DNA from: Ottelia alismoides
Lineage: Eukaryota > Streptophyta > Magnoliopsida > Alismatales > Hydrocharitaceae
DNA: 64,000 nucleotides
Direction: 5' to 3'
Assembly: GCA_037367405.1 (NCBI GenBank)
Contig: JAZKJV010011598.1
Location: 806,001-870,000, forward strand
Numbering within the stretch: position 1 is the stretch's first letter; the number at the start of each line of letters is the position of its first letter. The translations under genes and the position numbers were made by a program. The notes under the pieces were generated by a model. That model was not told the origin of the DNA and ran no database searches. It saw nothing but the letters and a program-made list of their open reading frames with translations. This document shows, piece after piece, positions 22,901-33,041 of the stretch.

Positions 22901-23511
22901 GAGTTATTCGCCAAAAACCGATCGATCCGCGAACGCGAGGAACTATTCCGCCAAGTGAATGAAATGTCGTTAGGAACCAACGATTCAAGAGCCAAAGCAT
23001 TCAGAATCTCCAAAAAATCCGCAGATCCCGGGTCGAGTCCACCGCGCCCACGTGGGCGATCCTGAGCATGCAAAGTAACATTAAAATCCCCGCCAATCAG
23101 CCAAGGAACTTCACCAAAGGCAACAGCATCCTCCCGCAAGTCATCCCACAATTCACGACGGGCAATATGACATATAGGGGCATAAACACAAGAAAAAGCC
23201 AAGCAGCTATTAGTCCGTCCACAAATTAACAGCACCGATATCGAATGTCGCCCCAGCCGACAAGAAGAAAACGAAAAGCGGGACGAACGCCAAGCCAAAA
23301 TGGCACCACCCCGAGCACCCACGGCGTCCAGCGCACGGAATTCATCAAGCTGACCAGCCCCGAAAGAACGCCAGAGAGAGTCATCCATCGCCTGAAGCTT
23401 CGTCTCCTGTATGAAGGCAACATCACAAGACCATTCAACGAGTCGGGAGCCCAAAATGCGCCTGCGATCCGCATCGCCCAAGCCACGAACGTTCCAGGAC
23501 ACAATCTTCAT
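19963..23511 (-). CDS. LINE-b ORF2: APE endonuclease / reverse transcriptase / zf-RVT, intact
   Basis: One open frame of 1,182 codons from MKIVSWNVRGLG (23511), chosen because it matches ORF2 starts in the other LINEs. Endonuclease (about residues 1-230): NVRGLG, QETKLQ, VYAP, IGGDFNVT, SFTWRN and SDHNPIFW all present. RT (about 480-760): IPKSPSATRIEDFRPIS, KIDFSKAYDSIDW, RRGIRQGCPLAPLLF, and the catalytic FADD in IIQFADDTICF, then LDYLGLPL. The C-terminus has LPIYFLS, FLWGKKG and a zf-RVT region (CGLCNLVDETVDHLFFRC, about 1095-1110). The protein would nick target DNA and copy LINE RNA in the nucleus. ORF1 stops 67 nt upstream, without the stop-start overlap seen in the other copies. Functional capacity inferred from continuity only. 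Confidence 0.9.
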   Translation of the reverse strand: MKIVSWNVRGLGDADRRRILGSRLVEWSCDVAFIQETKLQAMDDSLWRSFGAGQLDEFRALDAVGARGGAILAWRSSRFSFSSCRLGRHSISVLLICGRTNSCLAFSCVYAPICHIARRELWDDLREDAVAFGEVPWLIGGDFNVTLHAQDRPRGRGGLDPGSADFLEILNALALESLVPNDISFTWRNSSSRSRIDRFLANNSLMDSFPLCFVASRPRSFSDHNPIFWSNGEENRPHSMFRFERSWLLEPGFRDMVRQHWSQLYLSGSAARRFDFKISSLRRMLASFKRASRSARIATRVEAEEVILRFDRIENDRDLNHEELLARANALDRVRLEDRKRVIEWRQRSRLRWLKEGDANSAFFHRVASGRRRSNFISSMLINDSQVQGERELGVAVSDYFKEWYGRRSSRLWRWSGRGAALLPQADANILSRQISLEELKEAVWSLNSDAAPGPDGFPVFFYKEFWDILSQDVLAVAHDFCAGNNGFNKLNKSIIALIPKSPSATRIEDFRPISISNAIYLIIAKVLARRLAPLLDSLISPSQAAFIKGRQIGDCYAVASEIIHAWHKRGTRGILWKIDFSKAYDSIDWRFLWSVLQRRGFPPLWISWVRRCVSTASLSVMLNGRLAGGFFQPRRGIRQGCPLAPLLFVLAADVLSTMVNNVVTAGLSRGCSLGPLSLPIIQFADDTICFIEGDEANIAGMATTLELYSEASGLLINYNKSSMVPFSLSTAEVDACSRILRCTVGALPLDYLGLPLSIGRARLRDWQPLLDRMAARLAGWRAALLSRGGRLVLLKSVLSSLPIYFLSVKGMPKGIRRRLDSCMRTFLWGKKGSVRSGVPLVAWDDVTRPKKEGGLAVRRLATVNEAFLLKWVSRLCGPEDNLLLNFLRMAVGFDRSLALDTDVRFLASSSHFSRDIGNALARNRARFVIKLGDGSLTHFWGDDWTGRGPLKDTFPRLFALAVDPDVRVGSCWDGVAWGPTFGANLSDQRQLEFMALLEILAVSPSPVVGRDHLCWKDGPFSVSAAYKALLPALAVVDDLLLRDCQFFWGLRVPERIGIFLWLFRRGRLLTRNRCAALFPSASPTCGLCNLVDETVDHLFFRCGYSRAIWADMPWLDVTNSASFCDCLVRSRARCRNDILSAIARLWCIWTFRNEALFSGQRFYSENVLISASRLVGDWSVV

Positions 23512-23578
23512 TAAAAACAAAAAATATGTCCCCCCAAAAAGCCAGAGGCCCAAAAAGCACCAGATACGAGTGAGGCAA

Positions 23579-25719
23579 TCAAACCCCTGCAAGCGGTTGG
23601 CCATCCAAAGGATCAAGGCCCGCCGCCTCAGCAACCGCGTCACGCAGAGTTTGGCAACTAGAGATCACATCAGAGCATGAGAACAGAAAACGCCTCCTGG
23701 AGTAACTTTGGCCATAGCGAGAAGAGGGAGACAGTCCTATCACCACAGAAGCCTCAAGAGAAAGGGGAGGCTCCTCGCCGAAGTCAGAGATAAAGGGATT
23801 CAAATTATCCTGCGACCGGGGCTGGCCCATATCAACCGGGTGGAAGAGCATAGCATCCCCACCGGCTGACGACTGATAAGCAAAGTCGGAGAAGATGAGC
23901 ATCGGACGGGACACCGGCGAAGGAGGTGAGAGAGAGCCTTCCATGAAACCAGAAAAAGGTACTGCTCGAATAGGGCAAGGGCAAGGCACATTAGCAGCGG
24001 AGAAAATATGCTCCGATCCGAGGGGGAGATCCGTACCCGAGACCGGATCAGATAGAGGCTGCTCCGAGGTGACCTGAAGTGGGGCCCAAATCGAGTTAAC
24101 CATAGGGTCACAAGGGATGAACGATCTGACCTGGGAGGAGCCCACTTGCAATAAATCCGCCGACATTAAAGAAACATCTGAGGAAAAAGTATCAATGTCG
24201 AGAATAACAGCATCAGAAGGCAAAGCGACTTCTGGCAACTGAACCGCCACCAAGTCATTGGAATTCCCCCAATCATGCGGGAACCGAAGAGGCGCCCCAC
24301 CCGCACGTGAGGTAAGGAACATGCACGACGCCGCATCGGAGACATCCCCAGGACGAGCCACGTGGCAAGAAGGAGATGAACCGGCTTTCACATGCAACGC
24401 CGGAGACGCGGCGGCATATTCCCGCCGATCGGCCACCAGAGAAGGCGCCACCGGCGTCACCGGCGGAGGAGAGAGAGAGAGCTCCAGGGAGAAAGTCCAT
24501 CGTCCCAAAGCTAGCTTATCAAAGCGGGTCTTCCCCGCCAAATCCGCAAAGAACGCTGCCGGAGCTTCCACCATGACGCTGCAATACCGCCAATCAGCAC
24601 CTGGAGCGAGGCCATCATCAATGATCTGAAGGACTTGGCCCCAGCTGGAAAACGCCTTGGAGAGAGCGTGCACCGTCCGAGACAAGAAGGGCACCCCCTT
24701 CACCATAGCCACCCGGACCTCCGTCGAGAAGACCCCACCGTCAGAGACCCGCACCCCTCGCCACTGGACACCGACGATATCCCGGCAGTGAATGAGTCTC
24801 TCCCGCTGATCCGGGGAGAGACCCCTAACACAGCAGCGCACCGCATCGAGGGAGATGAAGTCCCCTCCAAAGTCAAGACCCAGGAAACCCAGAGTAGCAG
24901 CACGAACAGCTTCCCAATCAACTGAACGAGTCCGGAGCACCCCAACAAGCACCGAAGCGGCAGATGGCGGGCCCGAGCGAGAGGACGAGCCCTCCGCCCC
25001 CGCGTCAAAAACGTTCACGGCAGGATCAGCCCCCCCCCGAAGAAGACGAAGGAGCCGCCCGCAAAGGCTCCCCAACCACCGGAGCATCCTGAGGGTCAGC
25101 TCCCTCCACCTTGGAACCAAGCAAGTCCGAAACACGAGAGGAGAAAGGCGGTGCCGAGGAAGCCCCTCCCTGAGCCTCGCCAACGACACCATGCACAAGT
25201 GGAGAAGGGCCAGCATCCGCCACCACCTGAGCGAAAGAGCGGGAGTCGCGAGCACCAAGCCAACGAGGATCGCAGCCCGACAATGATTGTGCAGGTCGCC
25301 GCGGCCCCGAAGAGGTCAGAGAAGCCCAGCAGGAAGCCATACCTATGACCAATCTTACCACAAAGAAAGCAGCGCGGCGGAAGAGAACACTCGGACGCAG
25401 AATGCCCCTTAGAATCACATCTGAAACAACGCTTACCCGGTTTTGCATGGGAAACCCGGGTCCAGCCTTCTTCTCCGACGTCCGCCATAGCACCGTGAGA
25501 CCGCGAGAAAGCGCGGCTCTCCCTCGCTAAAGAGGAGCCCCGCGCCTTAGGTCTCCACGCCCTCCGCAGAACAGGAGCCCACCGTTCACCAAACCTCCCT
25601 CGAGAAGCAGCCGCACGTCCCACCCGAGTTGACCGTCCGGTCCCATCAGCCGTACGACCCCAACGCTCCCTACGCACGTCGCTCTCCCAGCGCACTCCGC
25701 GACGCACTCCGCTTCCCAT
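23579..25719 (-). pseudogene. LINE-b ORF1 (zinc-knuckle RNA-binding protein) with two frame changes
   Basis: First frame from MGSGVRRGVRWESD (25719): Arg-rich N-terminus, then CFRCDSKGHSASEC and CFLCGKIGHRYG (about 25430-25350). The frame shifts near 25345 into a Pro/Ser-rich linker ending in a run of nine C on the plus strand (25030-25038). The third frame then carries the shared core (CCVRGLSPDQRERL, GVPFLSRTVHALSKAFSSWG, WTFSLELSL) and a long acidic/Ser-Pro tail ending at 23579. Either two indels or, at the homopolymer, slippage or a sequencing error. Order is knuckles first, core second. Confidence 0.8.
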
Positions 25720-26148
25720 ATTATTATTATCTCCTCGACCCCGTAGACGTGCTCCGTCCTACCCCATGAACCATGCCGTTAATTTGACAACTCTTGAGTT
25801 AACTGAATTGGGTTAAATTTGAGTTAATCAAACCACATCAAATCCAGCAGTATATTTTCTGTCACTTCTCTCCTTCCTTCTCTCCCCCTTCTTCCTCTTC
25901 CTTTCCCTTCCATGCAACCCACGTGCTTCTCCAATTCATGAGTGGTGATCGAGCGGCATGGAGAGGGGGAACAGACGTTCGGCACGTGGGAGGGGGTGGA
26001 GAGCAGCAGCAACCCGAGGAGGGGAGGGGGCGTTGGTAGTAGCAGCAGCGTAGGGAGGGGGACCGGAAACGGGCTACAGCAACAATGCGGGAGGGGGGCT
26101 ATTGGGCGGCACGTAGGGAGGTGGCGGGGGCGGAGATCAACATTTATT

Positions 26149-26520
26149 TACCTTCTTCATGCATTTCTTCTCCATCACTTCATACCCCACCTTCATCAAA
26201 TCGGAGAGCTACATCCCTGGGAAACAGTACTGCATGAAGCAAAGAATAAAACTAAGCATCAATCAAATGAAAATACCCATAAATTACTTATTTTCTTGTA
26301 GAATATACACATAAGCAGGCAAGATATTTGTTTAAACCTGAAGGATCGAGTCAATGTTCTTGGCCCTCTTTTAGGGTCTGTGGGGAACTTGGTGCCCCTC
26401 ATTGCAAGGAAGTCATTCTCCTTTTCCTTCCTCGACAAGGATATGTAGATCCTCGGTCACACGAAGAGGCCCAAATTCAGCTTCTATGTAACCGTGGTAG
26501 CCAGAGCACCCGCAGCCACT
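26149..26520 (-). pseudogene. Captured fragment of a DUF1639 family gene (two exons and an intron)
   Basis: Inside the Pack-type element. Exon A (about 26520-26338, minus) reads SLSRKEKENDFLAMRGTK, then P..PKRGPR and, after a 1-nt shift, NIDSILQ. It ends CTTCAG/GTTTAAAC, a good splice donor. Intron 26337-26230 (108 bp) ends CTTCATGCAG. Exon B (26229-26149) reads YCFPGM, a stop codon in place of the expected Trp (TAG, 26211-26209), LSDL, then YEV.EKKC. The arrangement KEKE.DFL..KGTK..P.RPKRR....LQ / YCFPGMWLSDL...YEVREKKC is the DUF1639 signature (from knowledge of the family, not a search). The intron was kept, so capture was from DNA, not RNA. Non-functional. Confidence 0.75.
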
Positions 26521-27209
26521 AGGCCTCGTGTTCGGAAGAGTGGGTCAAGAGGGTGGATTCCTCTAGTCAACATGGCCATGTGAGGACTCATCCGCAAGGC
26601 GGGCTATCGTTTGTCCGGCCTTATGCATCATGGCTGATGCTAATGAAGGCGGTCTCTTCTCCTGCCTCTCCTCCAACATCCTGCCCACAAAAAAACAAGG
26701 AAAAGGCGACGTTTTTACTTGGTCTTGTGAGATGGTTGATGGGGGAGGGAATCGAAGCTACGGGTGGCATGTGGGAGGGCGGAGATCGGGCAGCATGAGG
26801 GAGGGGGTTGTGCTGGGAAAAGCTAAGAGAGGTGGAGGGGAAGGGGATGTAAGGAGGATGAGGGAGGAAGATGAATGGCATCTTTTGTAAATTTGCTCAT
26901 CAGATAGGGTAATATGTACCTCTTCTTAACGGAATCCAGTTAAATTTAACGAGTAAATGGATGGGAGTCAACCACAAGGTCGGTGGGGTAAGAGTTAACA
27001 AGTTTACGATGTTAAGGGGATAATAACGATGTTTACAAGGTCGAGAAGGTAATTTACAAATATTCTAGGTTTGTGGGATAAAGATTCCTTGCATTTATTA
27101 TTCAAAAGAAAGAAACATGCTTAGGTTTCTATCCCATATAGATTAATAAAAAAGAGGCATCACAAGAGCCAAGACTTGATTAGAGTCTTAGCGTGCAACA
27201 TTTTCTATA

Positions 27210-27480
27210 TAAAGCATTCGACACGAAAATAAATCCATTTCATGTCAACCAAAGTGCCCAGATCACAGCTACATGCAGTAGCTACCTGGTGTGCCATAAA
27301 AATAGTAATTAAAAAGCGACTCCCAAAAGTTCTTATGGTTACTGATGTCCATCTAGTATATGCACATTTCCAATCATGTTTCTTTCACCTTCTCACAGAC
27401 AAAAAATATTTGGTCAATTGATTCCATCTCCCCCAACATATCACGCATGTGTTCTCAGTTACTTCTCAGACCCTTAAAAA
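27210..27480 (-). pseudogene. LINE 3' relic (zf-RVT region)
   Basis: The minus strand reads THACDMLGEMESIDQIFFVC with EKVKETWLEMCIY and SNHKNFWESLF after a few frame changes, the zinc-binding C-terminal pattern of plant LINE ORF2 (C..C...SIDH.FF.C). No boundaries or poly-A found. The left edge of the Pack-type element's flank is at 27088. Confidence 0.5.
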
Positions 27481-27496
27481 GTCTCGACTAGCACTG

Positions 27497-27640
27497 TCAA
27501 AAGTGCCATAGGCACTCTCCTAGGCTTTCAGGTGAGACGAGGCATTGGCACCTCGCCCCACCTCAGGCGAGGCGATATGATTCAAGAGTTGGCGAGGCGA
27601 GTACCTGGCATGGATGCACAATGCATCCAAGCGAGTGCGT
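27497..27640. repeat. GGCGAGGCG-rich segment, possible degenerate end of the GGCG TIR family
   Basis: Contains GGTGAGACGAGGC, CAGGCGAGGCG and GGCGAGGCGAG with inverted GCCTCG/CACCTCG blocks. Similar in flavour to the ends at 13301 and 63684, but no terminal repeat or target duplication was identified. 27640-28000 has nothing recognisable. Confidence 0.35.
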
Positions 27641-28000
27641 AATGAAAACTTGGATATAATCATATCCTCAGCAAATCCGATTATTAGAAAAAAAAACCCA
27701 CAACCCTCGTTTGAACTCCTCCACTAGGACTTTCTTTTTTCCTCGGCGATCACCATCATCGCCTCAGTAAGTTCCCCCATGTCATCAACTCCCCTCTGAT
27801 TGTTTCTCCTATGCCACTAAGATTTCACAGCAGCATCGTCACCCCCTCTTTTTGTTTCCCCTCTGCTACCAACGATCTCGTACGACATCGCCTAGAGTCT
27901 GCCACTTTAGATATTATTTAATGGAGAACCACTTTAGATATTGTCTAATGGTTAAAGTTGAATTATGTAACAATGTCTGCTTTTTCTCTTTAATGTAATT

Positions 28001-28134
28001 ACATGGTTATGTCTGTGGTGATTTTTTTTTAATATTGTTTATGTGGCAGTAATTGAATAGTTTATAGTACATGGTTATGTCTATGTGATTATTTTTTTGT
28101 TGAATATTGTTTATGTAGCGGTAATTGAATAGTT
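28001..28134. repeat. Imperfect tandem duplication, about 65 bp
   Basis: ACATGGTTATGTCT...AATATTGTTTATGT.GC.GTAATTGAATAGTTT occurs at 28001-28063 and 28069-28134. Confidence 0.75.
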
Positions 28135-28173
28135 TTGTTTCGAGAGCGTTGTTTTGAACCCTCACAGTGGAAA

Positions 28174-28278
28174 GGGTCTATACCCTGATAGACCCCCCAG
28201 GCTCGACGATCGAGCAACGAGCCTGTGGGGGTAGGGGAGGGCAATGAAACCCATGTGCTAAACGACGGGCTTCGCCCG
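28174..28278. repeat. Three consecutive GC-rich hairpins
   Basis: GGGTCTAT/ATAGACCC (28174-28195), CCCCCAGGCTCG/CGAGCCTGTGGGGG (28194-28231) and CGGGC-TTC-GCCCG (28266-28278) stand in an otherwise AT-rich stretch. A short GC hairpin near an end is a feature of Helitron 3' ends, but no CTRR terminus was identified. A GTTTTGAACCC motif just upstream (28151-28161) loosely resembles a Pol III B box, so a SINE is an alternative. Confidence 0.4.
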
Positions 28279-28410
28279 GTAATAACATGTAGATGTCACA
28301 ATTATAGATATTATAAAGTCTACATAGTATTTTTTATGTTACAAACTTAGATCATTACTTGTATAAATATGTTCGTGTTTATTAAGAATCTCTAAGATGT
28401 GAACATGACA

Positions 28411-28850
28411 TGGCTACCACCAAAGAAATAACTTCAAAGGATATCGCATGGAAGTACAATTATCTGAAAGAACAAAAAGAACCAAACAGTGCTACATGCA
28501 TGATTTAAGAGAAGACCACCAAAGGTGTAATCTAGATAGCTAAACAGCATCAAGTATGATCTCTAAAGAATGCTATTGCTTGCAAGAAATGCCCTCTAGA
28601 GGTGATAAAAGAATTACGTGCATCTATGAACAAGAGGAAGTCTCCAAGGATTCATTTGAAGGTGGGCATATCGATGTCAATGACATGAATTGTAATGATA
28701 ATGAATGTGAGGAAGAAAATGCAATTGTGCTAGGGAAGAGGATTAATCCAAGTATCAATAGTAATGCTAATTCACAACCTACAAATAAAGGCAAAGGACC
28801 TAGAGAATCATTTGTGGACCATGTGATGCAGATAAAAAAATCCAACGGTG
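28411..28850 (+). pseudogene. hAT transposase relic, N-terminal BED-like region
   Basis: The plus strand reads MATTKEITSKDIAWKYNYL, then SATCMI..EKTTKGVI, AKQHQ, and ACKKCPLEVIKEL: the layout of plant hAT BED zinc fingers (D.AW...., C..C....GG..R.K.HL, ..C..VP..V) with stops and frame changes. A second frame at 28556-28850 has an acidic run (NCNDNECEEENAI) and NKGKGPRESFVDHVMQI, like the linker ahead of the hAT core. The catalytic core is missing here; a separate core fragment of the same superfamily lies at 54315-54550. Confidence 0.6.
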
Positions 28851-28879
28851 GAAAAATATTTTTGACGGTGAAAAATTTG

Positions 28880-29400
28880 TTTGGTGGAAGAAATTTAGAG
28901 AGAAGAGGAAGAAAGAGAAGAAGAGTGTGTCGTTTGTGTGGGATTTTGGAGATGAATCATGGAGATCACGTGGAGAAAAAGAGAGAGCGAGAGATAAATC
29001 TCAATTTTTCATATATTCTGAACTGCCTAAAGAAAGGACTACCATCCTCTTTATATAGGAGAGGTGGCATTACAAACATAGAAAGAAGATAACATCAAAT
29101 CAAATAACATCCTAATTAACTCTAACCGACTCTAATTGACTCACTAACTTAAATTAACCTCCCATAAATATTGAGATTACAATCAATCACAATTTATTTA
29201 ACGTAAATAAAATTAACCGACCAACTAATTTGAGAAGAGCGTGTCGTTTGCATGGGATTTTGGAGATGAATCGTATGCATGGGATTTTGGAGATGAATCG
29301 TAGAGATCACGTGGAGAAAAAGAGAGAGCGAGATATAAAAATTTGAGACGAAAAACCCTAATTTTGAAAATTCCCCAAATTTGCAATTTGCTTCAATTCG
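28880..29400 (-). repeat. LTR-like segment with a direct repeat
   Basis: A block starting GTGTCGTTTG..TGGGATTTTGGAG and running through GATCACGTGGAGAAAAAGAGAG occurs near 28925-29003 and 29241-29337. The second copy has an internal duplication (GCATGGGATTTTGGAGATGAATCGT twice). Read on the minus strand, a TATA box (CTATATAAAG, about 29055) lies upstream of the first copy, so this may be a solo LTR or tandem LTR remnant. Termini not resolved. Confidence 0.4.
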
Positions 29401-29499
29401 ATTCAACATATCAATTTTTTTTTAATAAGAAAGACGGGGGTGCCCTCCCAAGTCGGGAGTCACCACACCAACCCATTCATTGATCAGCGAAAAATTACA

Positions 29500-32400
29500 T
29501 CAGTTGGATACCCAGAAATTGTACAGGGCATTACATTTAGCAAGTACATTTTCAAAATAAAACCGATGGCCCTTGAATATTGTATCATTCCTGGCAAGCC
29601 AAATAGCCCAGAGTGCGGCAAAAGGCTTGGAGACATCGTCGGATGACCCAATACCAACCGCCCGAATAGATCTCCAAAACTGCTCCGCATCGGATGCCCG
29701 AACCCACGAGAGCCCCAACGAGCCCCACACGCATGCCGACGTCCTGCACCCAAAAAAGATGCGGTCCGCATCCTCCATGCCCTCCTTGCATCTGTCACAC
29801 CTCGTATCCATCGCACCCAGCAACCTTCCTCTTCTCACTTTGTCACAGATCCGGTCCCTTCTTAGGCACCAAAGGAAGACCTTGACCCGAGTAGGGATCT
29901 TAGCCGCCCAAATCACCTTCAAGTCAGTAAAAGTGCCTCGTCACGCTCCACCAACCCAGCAGTCAGCTTCCTGTACGCACTCTTCACTGAGAACTTACCG
30001 TCTACCCACGCAAAATGATCGGGGTCCCCTGACATCTCGTCGACAGGGGGAATCTCCGACAGCAACCGCAGAAAATCCTCCATCCTCTGGTCCAAGAGAA
30101 CAGCAGCGAACGTAGGCGCCCACGACCCGGAGTCAGCCACCTCCGCCACCCGCGCCCCCCTGTCAGTGACTAATGCCATCAACCTAGGAAAGCGAGAGAC
30201 CAACGCCCCCTCCCCAGTCCAGTCATCCTGCCAGAAATGGAAACGAAGGCCATTACCCAACTTCGGCCGAAAAAAAGACCTGAGCCCTGAAATCACCGCA
30301 CGAATCCCACTCCACAGAGAGGACTCGTGACGCTTCCTCTCAGCCACCAACTCCCCCGCAACACCATAAATCTCCCTCAGCAAACGCAGCACCAGCGCGT
30401 CGGATGGACCCCAGATGCGCACCACCCACTTGGCCAACAATGCCCTGTTCATTATATCCACATCTCTTATACCAAGGCCCCCCTCCGAAACAGGCATGAC
30501 GATATCCTTCCAGGCTACCAGATGCAAGCCCTTCGTTTCCTGCCTTCCATCAGACCAGAAGAAGGATTTCATCAAAGATTCCACCTTCCTTCTAATGCCA
30601 GCCGGCATTCTCCTCGTCGAGAAGAAGAAGATCGGAATGGCAGAGAGAACATGCTTCAACAAGGTAAGCTTCCCACCCTTGGACAAAGTAGTAGCCTTCC
30701 ACTCTTCCAATCGCTCCTCCATTCTCCGCAGAACACAGTCCCAGTCGGACTTCCGCAGCCTGCCCTCCACCAGTGGTAACCCCAGATATGTTATCGGCAA
30801 TCTCCCCAAGGGGCATCCAGCCCACTCCGCCAACCAGTTGCTTTCCTCGCCAGCCATCCCCATAGGAACTAGGACCGACTTTTGCCTGTTAATCTGCAAG
30901 CCAGAGAGGCAACCAAACACATCCACCAAAATAGCCGCATTGCGATTCTGCTCCTCGGTCCCCCCCAGGAAGACCAGCGTGTCATCCGCATACTGCAAAA
31001 CTGGGACTGAGATGTCCCCCTTCTTGAAGCCCTCACACCAACTCTCCTCCACCGCCCGCTGAAACAAGACCGCAAGACAATCCGCAACCAACACAAATAG
31101 CAGAGGGGAAAAAAAGAAAAACCCTGGCGCACCCCTCTCTGTGGTTGGAACCAACCACCCTCCGGTCTTCCGTTGACCAACACCGAACAGGAACCTGTAG
31201 TCACACATCTCTTAACCTAGGCAATCCATTCCTCCGGAAACCCCCTCTTCTGCAATGCAGACCACATGAATCTCCAGCTGACACAGTCGTAGGCCTTGGC
31301 GTAATCAATCTTCCAACCGCCCCCTTCTTTGCAGTTCTCTTCCATTCACGATAAATCTCCGAGGCGGTCACAATGCCATCCGCCATACACCGACCAGGGA
31401 TGAACGCATATTGAGCCGGTAAGACCACTGATCCCAAGACAGACCGAAGCCTGCTTGCCAACACCTTGGCAACAATGAGATAAATGCCATTGGAAATAGA
31501 AATCGGCTGTAGTCACCAACCCCCACTGGAGTCTCCTTCTTTGGCAGCAAAAAAACCAAGGCCTTGTTGATCTTCTCAAAACCCCTGTTCCCACCCCTGA
31601 ATTCAAATAGAACCTCCAAAATGTCTCCCTTCAACAGATCCCAAAACTCCCTGTAAAAGGACACAAAGAAGCCATCCGGGCCAAGAGCCCCATCAGCATT
31701 GAGGTCCCAAACGGCCCTGCGCACCTCCGCCTTCGAGAAATCAGCCAGTAGCAGATCCACCTGGGATCCGCTCAATGACCCCACCCCTTGTCCCGTCCAG
31801 CCCCACCCTGACTCCCCCCTCTCTCGCCTCGACGCCCTCAGAAAGTGTTCCCGAAGGGCGATCCCAATATTCCTTTCGCCCGGCACCCTTTTCCCCCCCA
31901 CCTCCACTTCATGCAAGAAACTCTGCCGCCTCCTACCAGACGCCACAGAATGAAAGAAGCTTGTGTTGGCGTCACCCACCCTCGGCCACTTTTGCCTGGA
32001 TCCTTGCCGCCAATGGACCTCTTCCTTCATGTCCTCTCGAAGCACCACCTCCAACCATGCCGCCCTCTCCCCCACCTCCTCCGGAGACAGCCCCCGGTTA
32101 TCAACTAGCCCATCCAACCTGCTTATCTCAGACTCAGCCTCTGACCTCACTTCCCGCCGCCTCCTTGTGACATCCTTCCCAGACGTCAATAGCAGTCGCC
32201 TCAAGGAGTCAAGCTTGGCTGCAAAGCGCGAAACCGCCGAACCAATCACCACAGAGCTCCGCCAATGCTCAACCACCATGTCCCAGAAACCCTCCTCCAA
32301 CAGCCACTTCTTCTCAAAACGAAAGGAGAACCGAGCCAACAGCTCTTCCCCAGACGACCACAGAACAGGAGAGTGATCTGAAAGCGTCCTCGGAAGAACC

Positions 32401-33041
32401 CAAGCTCTCGCCAGCGGGAAGGCCTCCCCCGCCTCAACCGACATCATGAATCTATCAAGCCTGGACCTCGATCTCGAATTCCGCCAAGTGTATCTGCAAC
32501 TGGCCGCATCCACAATAGACAACCCCAGAGAATGAACCATCTGCCTGAAATCTGCAGAATCAGGATCCGACCCCCCGCCACCCCCCGACCTGTCATCTGG
32601 GAGCAGCGTAACGTTCAAGTCACCTCCGATGAGCCAAATGTCGTCGCCTACCTCAGGCGCAACACCCGCCAAGTCCTCAGCCAAGCTACCATCTTCACTT
32701 CTACACGGCCCATAGACATTAGTGATGCATAGAGAAACCCCATCCGCCCTCCGCAACAACCTCACCGACAAGGTGAACAAGGAGACGGGTGTCCCCACCA
32801 GATCAAAAGCATCGGATCGCCAACCAGATATCAGCCCTCCCGAAGCACCTGCCGCCTCCTTCTCAGCCAGCACAAATACCCCACCCCTGCTCATCTTCCG
32901 CCACATCTGATCATCTAAAGCCCGCAGCTTTGTCTCCTGAAGCAAGAAGATATCTGACCCAGTCTCTCTCACCAAATTTTGCACCCCGAGCCTTTTTTCG
33001 GGCCGACCCAGGCCCCTCACGTTCAAAGATAGCACCTTCAT
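29500..33041 (-). pseudogene. LINE-c ORF2 (endonuclease/RT/zf-RVT), about four frameshifts
   Basis: Starts at 33041 (MKVLSLNVRGLG) in AAATGA, overlapping a stop in the ORF1 frame. Endonuclease: QETKLRALDDQMWRKM, VYGPC, IGGDLNVTLL (Asn for the Phe usual in GDFNV is not seen; the motif reads GDLNV), YTWRNSRSRSRLDRF, SDHSPVLW. RT begins well (VWDLNADGALGPDGFFVSFY), then the frame breaks near 31495, 31300 and 31205 and again near 29925. VLQYADDTLVFLGG (catalytic YADD) is readable at about 30985. The zf-RVT region (CDRCKEGMEDADRIFFGC) is near 29790. Not translatable as one protein. Confidence 0.85.

Larger units (their letters stand above)
19773..25735 (-). mobile_element. LINE-b, full-length L1-type LINE with intact ORF2
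   Basis: 5.96 kb on the minus strand. The 3' end is a T-run on the plus strand (19776-19786), followed inward by a conserved LINE tail (GGGGGACGCACTCGATGGTGCTCACCCCAG, 19801-19830) that is recognisable in LINE-d and LINE-e. Near-perfect 13-bp target duplication: CGACCTCGTAAAC (19760-19772) and CGACCCCGTAGAC (25736-25748). ORF1 starts near 25719 and has two frame changes; ORF2 is uninterrupted. It lies inside the left TIR of the Pack-type element. Confidence 0.9.
19724..27088. mobile_element. Pack-type DNA transposon with long TIRs, carrying a DUF1639 gene fragment and interrupted by LINE-b
   Basis: The left end (GGGATTTTTACCCAACG..., AAATTACCTTCCCGACCT) and the right end in reverse complement (GGAATCTTTATCCCAC..., AAATTACCTTCTCGACCT) are long, imperfect inverted repeats. 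The left repeat is split at 19772 by LINE-b and resumes at 25736 (CTCGACC.CGTAGAC versus CTCGACCTTGTAAAC on the right). Without the LINE it is about 1.4 kb. The interior (25810-26930) holds purine/pyrimidine-rich arms and two exons of a host gene. No transposase. A clear target duplication was not found. Mutator-like Pack-MULE is most likely; hAT or CACTA not excluded. Confidence 0.65.

Noticed and set aside
28151..28161. Pol III B-box-like GTTTTGAACCC as evidence of a SINE or tRNA
   Set aside because: No matching A box at the right distance and no cloverleaf.
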